From: Salegentibacter sp. Hel_I_6
Lineage (GTDB): Bacteria; Bacteroidota; Bacteroidia; Flavobacteriales; Flavobacteriaceae
Reading direction: 5' to 3'
Assembly (NCBI RefSeq): GCF_000745315.1
Contig: NZ_JQNQ01000001.1
Coordinates: 2,170,001 to 2,234,000 of the forward strand
DNA: 64,000 nt
The notes under the pieces were generated by a model, which was not told the DNA's origin, did not search any database, and saw only the letters and a program-made list of their open reading frames with translations. Below are positions 58,657 to 64,000 of the stretch, piece after piece (the stretch's first letter is position 1; the number at the start of each line of letters is the position of its first letter). The translations under genes were made by a program, and so were the position numbers.

Positions 58657-59691
58657 ATGAGCAAAGGCGTACTGATGGTTAATTTGGGATCCCCCAAAAG
58701 TACCGATCCCAAAGATGTGAAAAATTACCTTGATGAATTTTTGATGGATGAGCGTGTAATAGACGTTCCCTATTGGGCCAGAGTACTTTTAGTAAGAGGA
58801 ATTGTCTTAAACACCAGGCCGAAGAAATCAGCTGAAGCTTATCAGAAAATTTGGTGGGATGAGGGGTCGCCGCTAATTGTTTTATCAGAGCGTCTTCAAA
58901 ATAAAATTGATAAAAACACGTCGGTTCCAATTGCTTTGGCAATGCGTTATGGCGAGCCAAGTATAAAAGCGGGCCTTCAGGAATTGCACGATAAAGGGGT
59001 AGACGAGGTGTTGCTTTTTCCATTGTATCCTCAATTTGCAATGGCAACTACTGAAACTATTCTTGTTTTAGCTGAAGAACTTCGGAAAGAATTTTTTCCA
59101 AAAATGCAATTCACTACGGTACCGCCTTTTTATAATCATTCAGATTATATTCGGGTTTTAGCCGAAAGTATTGCTGAAAAATTAAAAGGAAAAGATTTTC
59201 AGCATTTATTGTTTTCTTATCACGGTGTACCCGAACGCCATATTAGAAAAAGTGATGTAACTAAATCTCATTGTAAAATTGACGGAAGTTGTTGCCAAAC
59301 GGCATCAGCAGCACATCAATTTTGTTATCGTCACCAATGTTATGAAACCACTAGACTTGTAGCTGAATATCTTGAGTTAAAAGAAAATTCATACAGTGTT
59401 TCCTTTCAATCCCGATTAGGTTTCGATCCATGGTTACAACCCTATACCGATAGAACCATAGAACGTTTTGGAAAACAGGGTATGAAAAAACTCGCCATTG
59501 TAACTCCAGCTTTTGTTTCCGATTGTCTGGAAACTTTGGAAGAAATCGCCATGGAAGGCGAAGAAATTTTTCACGAAGTTGGAGGTGAAGAATTTACTGT
59601 AGTTCCCTGCTTAAACGATCGTAACGACTGGGTAAAAGTGCTTTCCCGTTGGATAGACGAATGGGCGCACCAAAAGCCGGTTGAAGCCTAA
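58657..59691 (+). CDS. hemH: Ferrochelatase with an internal cysteine cluster
   Basis: HemH inserts Fe2+ into porphyrin. The 344-residue protein has the catalytic His189 in LFSYHGVPERH and the LGFDPWLQPYT and VTPAFVSDCLETLEE motifs. Between them is an insert with five cysteines in 23 residues (Cys206, 212, 213, 223 and 228; SHCKIDGSCC and FCYRHQC), which could ligate an iron-sulfur cluster, as reported for other bacterial ferrochelatases with internal Cys sets. It overlaps the MATE gene (TAATGG). Confidence 0.95.
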   Translation: MSKGVLMVNLGSPKSTDPKDVKNYLDEFLMDERVIDVPYWARVLLVRGIVLNTRPKKSAEAYQKIWWDEGSPLIVLSERLQNKIDKNTSVPIALAMRYGEPSIKAGLQELHDKGVDEVLLFPLYPQFAMATTETILVLAEELRKEFFPKMQFTTVPPFYNHSDYIRVLAESIAEKLKGKDFQHLLFSYHGVPERHIRKSDVTKSHCKIDGSCCQTASAAHQFCYRHQCYETTRLVAEYLELKENSYSVSFQSRLGFDPWLQPYTDRTIERFGKQGMKKLAIVTPAFVSDCLETLEEIAMEGEEIFHEVGGEEFTVVPCLNDRNDWVKVLSRWIDEWAHQKPVEA

Positions 59692-61043
59692 TGGCTTCGG
59701 CGAATTCCCAAAACCTGGGAGAAAAACCTATAGGTAAATTATTAATTCAGCAGGCTGCCCCGGCTTCCATAGGAATTCTGGTAATGTCGCTGAATATTTT
59801 GATCGATACCATTTTCGTGGGGAACTGGATTGGTTCTACTGCTATCGCAGCGATAAATGTAGTGCTTCCGGTTTCATTTTTTATAGCCGCTTTGGGAATG
59901 GCTATTGGTATTGGAGGTTCTTCTATAATAAGCAGGGCATTAGGTGGTAATGACCGTAAAAAAGCCTTAAAAACCTTCGGTAACCAGATTAGTTTAACGC
60001 TAATTCTCACCATTAGTTTAGTTATTATTGGGCTTACGTTCATAGATTCTCTTATTCCTGCCTTTGGCGGAAAAGGCGATATTTTTGAACCTGCAAAAAT
60101 CTATTATACCATAGTGCTATATGGAGTGCCTTTTCTCGCGCTTTGTATGATGGGCAACACGGTAATTCGAGCCGAGGGGAAACCTAAATTTGCCATGATC
60201 GCGATGATTATCCCTTCTGTAGGAAATTTGTTGTTGGATTATATTTTTATAAACCAAATGGGACTTGGAATGTGGGGTGCAGCCTGGGCAAGTACCGCTT
60301 CTTATCTTTTTTGCTTTGCCTATGTTTTCTGGTTTTTTCTTTCTAAAAATTCTGAATTAAAAATTAGAATACCAGATTTTAGGCTTCATAAATCTATACT
60401 GTCTGAAATAAGTTCTTTGGGCTTTGTTACGCTTTCCAGGCAGGCCGTGGTAAGCATAATTTACTTACTTATGAATAACATTCTTTTTGATCTTGGCGGG
60501 GAAGATGCGGTAGCGATTTATGCGATTATTGGAAGAATGCTAATGTTTGCCTTATTTCCGGTTTTAGGGGTTACACAAGGCTTTTTACCAATTGCCGGGT
60601 TTAATTATGGCGCTGAAAAATTTCAACGGGTTAGGGAGAGTATCAACACGGCGGTGTTATATGCCTGCGGATTGGGATTATTGGTTTTTGGCGGGATTAT
60701 GTTTTTTGCTGAAGAAATTGTTGAAATCTTTACTCAAAACCCAACGATTATTGCTGAAACTCCTAATGCTATGCGTTGGGTTTTTGCAGCGACACCTATA
60801 GTGGCAATTCAACTTATTGGTGCGGCATATTTCCAGGCGGTTGGTAAAGCAGTTCCGGCATTATTGCTCACCCTTTCCAGGCAGGGATTCTTTTTTATTC
60901 CGTTAATTCTAATTTTACCAAATTACTATGGGGAGATTGGCGTTTGGATTTCATTCCCAATTGCTGATTTACTTTCAACTTTGCTAACAGGCTATTTTTT
61001 AAATAGGGAAATAAGACTAAAACTGAAAGCGGAAACCTCCTGA
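59691..61043 (+). CDS. MATE family efflux transporter
   Basis: The 450-residue protein has about 12 hydrophobic segments in two halves, beginning LLIQQAAPASIGILVMSLNI and including GIGGSSIISRALGG, a MATE family pattern of multidrug/Na+ antiporters. It overlaps hemH by one base, so it is probably co-expressed with it. It could export a porphyrin or another compound, but no sequence feature shows this. Confidence 0.85.
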   Translation: MASANSQNLGEKPIGKLLIQQAAPASIGILVMSLNILIDTIFVGNWIGSTAIAAINVVLPVSFFIAALGMAIGIGGSSIISRALGGNDRKKALKTFGNQISLTLILTISLVIIGLTFIDSLIPAFGGKGDIFEPAKIYYTIVLYGVPFLALCMMGNTVIRAEGKPKFAMIAMIIPSVGNLLLDYIFINQMGLGMWGAAWASTASYLFCFAYVFWFFLSKNSELKIRIPDFRLHKSILSEISSLGFVTLSRQAVVSIIYLLMNNILFDLGGEDAVAIYAIIGRMLMFALFPVLGVTQGFLPIAGFNYGAEKFQRVRESINTAVLYACGLGLLVFGGIMFFAEEIVEIFTQNPTIIAETPNAMRWVFAATPIVAIQLIGAAYFQAVGKAVPALLLTLSRQGFFFIPLILILPNYYGEIGVWISFPIADLLSTLLTGYFLNREIRLKLKAETS

Positions 61044-61074
61044 TAATTCTTCTGAAGAAAAAATCATAAATCCT

Positions 61075-61082
61075 TATCTTTG
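61075..61082 (+). promoter_or_regulatory. -7 promoter box for the toxin-antitoxin pair
   Basis: TATCTTTG is an exact TAnnTTTG, 19 bases before the antitoxin ATG, giving a leader of about 16 nt. Confidence 0.55.
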
Positions 61083-61101
61083 TTAGAAAGCTGGAAATAC
61101 C

Positions 61102-61377
61102 ATGGATAAAAATGCTTTAAAAATAGAAATTATTCAAAAAATCATTGCCTGCGATGATGAGGATTTGCTTGGTGAAATTGAAATTTTATTCAAAAATCTA
61201 AAACTTGGAGCCAGCGAGCCGGGAGAAAGTTATAAAGTAGAAGGCCAAAAGAGCCTGCTTTCAAAAGAGCAACTTGAAGAAATAGAAAGACGGAACAAAG
61301 CCTATTTAGAAGGAAGTCTGGAAACCGAATCACTGGAAACCTTCAATAAAATAATATTCGAAAAATATGGGGTTTAA
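61102..61377 (+). CDS. Probable antitoxin of a RelE/ParE module
   Basis: The 91-residue acidic, helical protein (starts MDKNALKIEIIQKIIACDDE) has a conserved middle (LLSKEQLEEIERRNKAYLEG) like the addiction-module antitoxins that wrap RelE/ParE toxins. It lacks a clear DNA-binding motif, so autoregulation is uncertain. Its end overlaps the toxin gene by 11 bases, the usual arrangement. Confidence 0.7.
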   Translation: MDKNALKIEIIQKIIACDDEDLLGEIEILFKNLKLGASEPGESYKVEGQKSLLSKEQLEEIERRNKAYLEGSLETESLETFNKIIFEKYGV

Positions 61378-61654
61378 GCTTAAAATAAGCGTAAAAGCCC
61401 GTTTAGATGTTCAAGAAGCTATGGATTGGTATAACGACCAATTACCTGAATTAGGAATGCGATTTTTAAATGATTTTCGAAGTACTTTAGCTTATATCGT
61501 TGAGCATCCCTATTCATTTAGAAAATTTGATGCTAATAATAGGGAAGCAGGATTGAAGATTTTTCCTTATTTAATAATTTATAAGGTCGAAGATTTTAAA
61601 ATTACTGTTCTCGGTGTTTTCAATACTCACCAAAACCCAACCAAAAAACCATAA
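61367..61654 (+). CDS. RelE/ParE-family toxin
   Basis: The 95-residue protein has the RelE/ParE core: KISVKARLDVQEAMDWYNDQ, RFLNDFRSTLAYIVEHPY and a C-terminal KIFPYLIIYKVEDFKITVLG. RelE proteins cut mRNA at the ribosome, ParE inhibits gyrase; the sequence does not tell which. The pair lies between the MATE gene and hemJ and is the clearest accessory genes of the window. Confidence 0.82.
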   Translation: MGFKLKISVKARLDVQEAMDWYNDQLPELGMRFLNDFRSTLAYIVEHPYSFRKFDANNREAGLKIFPYLIIYKVEDFKITVLGVFNTHQNPTKKP

Positions 61655-61657
61655 TTT

Positions 61658-62209
61658 GTGATAGAATATTACCAGTATATAAAAGCTTTGCACCTTATTT
61701 TTGTAATAACCTGGTTTGCGGGGCTTTTTTATATTCCGCGTTTATTTATATACCATATTGAAGCCACCCAAAAACCCGAACCAGAGAAAAGTATTTTAGG
61801 TACCCAACTAAAATTAATGACCAAAAGACTCTGGTTTATAATTACCTGGCCTTCGGCTATTTTAGCGAGTTTGTTTGCTTTTCTATTACTTCATTTGGCC
61901 CCGGGATGGCTTTCCCAGGATTGGATGTTAGTGAAATTGGGATTTGTAGTTTTGCTTTATGCTTATCATATAAAATCCCATTTCATCTTTAAAGAACTTC
62001 AAAATGATATTGTAAAATGGACCTCCAATCAAATGCGATTATGGAATGAAGGTTCTACATTAATTCTTTTTTCAGTGATATTTTTAGTAATAGTGAGGGA
62101 TGCTTTAAACTGGATTTATGGAGTTCTGGGAATTTTTCTATTAGCGGGAATGTTAATGTTGGGAATTAAAATTTACAAACGAATTAGAACTAAAAAACCC
62201 GATGCCTAA
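61658..62209 (+). CDS. hemJ: Protoporphyrinogen oxidase HemJ
   Basis: HemJ oxidises protoporphyrinogen IX to protoporphyrin IX in the inner membrane. The 183-residue protein has about five membrane helices and the family motifs KALHLIFVITWFAGLFYIPR (about 9-28) and YHIKSHFIFKEL, with the invariant His and Arg. The start is GTG 61658, 4 bp after the toxin stop. It sits 3 kb past hemH, so heme genes A, C, D, E, F, B, H and J all lie in this region. Confidence 0.88.
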   Translation: MIEYYQYIKALHLIFVITWFAGLFYIPRLFIYHIEATQKPEPEKSILGTQLKLMTKRLWFIITWPSAILASLFAFLLLHLAPGWLSQDWMLVKLGFVVLLYAYHIKSHFIFKELQNDIVKWTSNQMRLWNEGSTLILFSVIFLVIVRDALNWIYGVLGIFLLAGMLMLGIKIYKRIRTKKPDA

Positions 62210-62248
62210 TTGGTGTGATAATTGATTAATTTGGGCTAATAATCACTT

Positions 62249-63697
62249 ATGAAGCTTTCTAAACTTTCCTTAAGTACTCGTATTTTTATCTCCATGATCC
62301 TATTGGTGTTGGGAGCTTCAATTCTAATTGTGGGAATTACGGTTTATCAATATAAGCAGGAAGCTGAAAATTATCACCGCGAACGCCTGGAGCGAAAAGA
62401 GCAGGCGATAAGAGAAAACATCAGGTTTATTCTGGCCAGTACAACTTACCTTGTTAATAGTGAGAATATTGATAATATTCTAAGGGGTAAAATAGACGAA
62501 ATGGCTCAGGTTCACGAAATGCAAATCAATGTTTATAATCTTGATGGGCGTTTAATGGTAAAATCAGACCAATCTTTTTTTAGGGATACTACAGATAACC
62601 AGATAGATCGGGAGATTCTTCAAAAAATAGAAAAATCTGAACATAAGCGCTATTTGCAAAAAACCCAAATTAATGAACAAAAATACCAATCGTCGTATAC
62701 CCATATTACCGACGGAAAATTTAAACCAATAGCCATACTATATCTTCCTTATTTGCAGGATGATTCGGTTTTAAATCGCGACTTGAACAATTTCCTCATT
62801 CGAATGGGTGAAGTTTATTTATTTATGCTGGTTTTGGCTATAATAATGTCTTATTTTCTGTCTAAATACATTACGAAATCGCTTAAGATTATTTCAGATA
62901 AAATTACCGAAACCCGTTTAGATAAGAGAAATCAGAAAATTGATATCAGCAACGCTTCTGAAGAGATTTACACGCTTGTTGCAGCATATAATAGTATGAT
63001 TGACGAGTTGGAGGAAAGTGCAGTACAACTGGCCGCAGGAGAGCGAGAACAAGCCTGGCGTGAAATGGCCAAACAGGTCGCCCATGAGATTAAAAATCCG
63101 TTAACTCCAATGCGCTTGAGTGTACAAAGTTTTGAACGAAACTTTAATCCTAATGACCCAGATATTGAAGCAAAGGTTGCTGAATATTCTACAACACTCA
63201 TCAATCAAATAGATACGATGAGCTCTATTGCATCGGCATTTTCTAATTTCGCAAAAATGCCGGCTCAGCAAAACGAAATGCTGAATGTTCCAAAAATAGT
63301 GAAACTCGCTCTGGATATTTTTAATGAAGATTATATTCAGTTTTCCAGTGAAAAAGAGGAAATTCTGGCAAAATTCGACCGTACACAGCTAATTAGAGTA
63401 ATTACCAATTTGGTGAAAAACGCAATACAAGCTATGCATGGGCAAGAAAATCCGCGTATTATAGTAAGCATTCATGAAGAGGAATCAGAAGTATGTGTGA
63501 TTATTTCTGACAACGGAATGGGAATTTCCGAAGAAAATTTAGAGAAGGTTTTTGAACCTAAATTTACTACCAAAAGCAGTGGAATGGGGCTTGGACTGGC
63601 CATGGTAAAGAATATTGTGGAAACCTATAATGGAAGTATTACCTTTACTTCAAAGCAGGGGAAAGGCACTACGTTTAAGGTGCGTTTTCCAAAATAA
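62249..63697 (+). CDS. Sensor histidine kinase, NtrY-like
   Basis: The 482-residue kinase has two membrane helices (about 10-32 and 185-208) around a periplasmic sensor region, a HAMP-like linker, and a phospho-acceptor His near residue 279 in VAHEIKNPLTPMRLS, the NtrY-type H-box. The N, G1 and G2 boxes (NLVKNAIQAM, DNGMGIS and GMGLGLAMVKNI) are intact. No response regulator is beside it. The role is unclear; it may sense envelope state. Confidence 0.88.
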   Translation: MKLSKLSLSTRIFISMILLVLGASILIVGITVYQYKQEAENYHRERLERKEQAIRENIRFILASTTYLVNSENIDNILRGKIDEMAQVHEMQINVYNLDGRLMVKSDQSFFRDTTDNQIDREILQKIEKSEHKRYLQKTQINEQKYQSSYTHITDGKFKPIAILYLPYLQDDSVLNRDLNNFLIRMGEVYLFMLVLAIIMSYFLSKYITKSLKIISDKITETRLDKRNQKIDISNASEEIYTLVAAYNSMIDELEESAVQLAAGEREQAWREMAKQVAHEIKNPLTPMRLSVQSFERNFNPNDPDIEAKVAEYSTTLINQIDTMSSIASAFSNFAKMPAQQNEMLNVPKIVKLALDIFNEDYIQFSSEKEEILAKFDRTQLIRVITNLVKNAIQAMHGQENPRIIVSIHEEESEVCVIISDNGMGISEENLEKVFEPKFTTKSSGMGLGLAMVKNIVETYNGSITFTSKQGKGTTFKVRFPK

Positions 63698-63725
63698 AAT
63701 AAGTAACGAACCAAAAATTTTAAAT

Positions 63726-64000
63726 ATGGAATTCGAAAATATTTTAACCGAAAATAATGACGGAATTTTACAAATTTCAATAAATCGTCCTAAAAAATTA
63801 AACGCATTAAACCGCGATACTATTGAAGAATTGCACGAGGCTTTCTCTGATGCTAAAGAAGATAGCGAAGTAAAAGTAATTATCTTAACCGGAACAGGTG
63901 AAAAGGCTTTTGTTGCCGGTGCTGATATTAGTGAATTCTCCAATTTTTCTACGGAAGAAGGTCGGGAGCTTGCAGCCGATGGACAAGCTAAACTATTCGA
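63726..64000 (+). CDS. Enoyl-CoA hydratase/isomerase, 5' part
   Basis: The first 91 codons of a crotonase-fold protein run into the window's right edge. INRPKKLNALNRDTIEELHE and the oxyanion-hole segment FVAGADISEF are typical. It follows the histidine kinase by 28 bp. The catalytic glutamates lie beyond the edge, so the exact reaction is not visible. Confidence 0.88.
   Translation, partial: MEFENILTENNDGILQISINRPKKLNALNRDTIEELHEAFSDAKEDSEVKVIILTGTGEKAFVAGADISEFSNFSTEEGRELAADGQAKLF

Noticed and set aside
1..64000. CRISPR arrays, tRNA or rRNA genes, prophage or intact IS
   Set aside because: No regularly spaced direct repeats, cloverleaf-like segments, transposase, integrase or phage structural genes were seen in reading both strands.

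Overview
This 64 kb window is chromosomal DNA from a marine-type member of the Flavobacteriaceae (Bacteroidota; a Gramella/Salegentibacter/Zunongwangia-like organism is my guess, made without a database). Reasons: AT-rich DNA; promoters with the Bacteroidota -7 box TAnnTTTG; the gliding/type IX secretion genes sprE (porW) and gldH; DUF4292 and DUF177 gene neighbourhoods; an F-type ATP synthase locus without the beta and epsilon genes; and many Bacteroidota-style lipoproteins. The content is mostly core housekeeping. I see no rRNA, tRNA, CRISPR array, prophage or intact insertion sequence.

Layout. 0-5.3 kb: ribE (5' end only), pdxA, then DUF177-rpmF-fabH-accB-accC (start of fatty-acid synthesis). 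5.4-10.1 kb: FAD oxidoreductase and mtgA, a GreA-like small protein, an ABC ATPase and a PaaE-type ferredoxin reductase. 10.2-15.1 kb: a two-gene ABC-2 exporter and sprE. 15.1-21 kb: ATP synthase genes atpZ-like, atpB, E, F, H, A, G. 21-29.4 kb: a flippase, dut, a sugar-nucleotide transferase, a TPR protein, a DUF4292 lipoprotein and an EnvC-like amidase activator, then two envelope proteins. 29.4-37.6 kb: thioesterase, HU-SPOR protein, dprA, trpS, plsC, an ECF sigma factor with a membrane-anchored beta-barrel partner, and recA. 37.6-45.4 kb: a small-peptide transcription unit, trhO, ricT-gldH-PBP1A, and CoA-transferase subunits A and B split by a four-helix-bundle gene. 45.4-50.4 kb: assorted minus-strand genes. 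50.4-62.2 kb: a heme supercluster. The rest is a NtrY-like kinase and the start of an enoyl-CoA hydratase.

The heme locus is the most coherent system. hemA-C-D-E-(DUF6973)-F-B runs leftward. An AraC-type regulator, a ThuA-domain protein, hemH, a MATE exporter, a toxin-antitoxin pair and hemJ run rightward. The regulator has one cysteine, in a Cys-Pro motif of the kind used for heme sensing, and its leader carries a perfect 17-bp inverted repeat. This suggests a local heme/iron feedback circuit (inference).

Other themes are: (1) MITE-like dispersed repeats in intergenic gaps, one lying inside the loop of an older terminator and one between atpA and atpG; (2) promoters so close to the start codon that the -7 box reads as a false TTG start (1334, 10117, 15821, 29964, 56741), with some nearly leaderless mRNAs; (3) unusual envelope fusions (HU fold-TM-SPOR; anti-sigma-like region-TM-linker-beta-barrel). 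Only one gap exceeds 300 bases without a long gene (37644-38077); it holds a palindrome, two tiny ORFs and a terminator.
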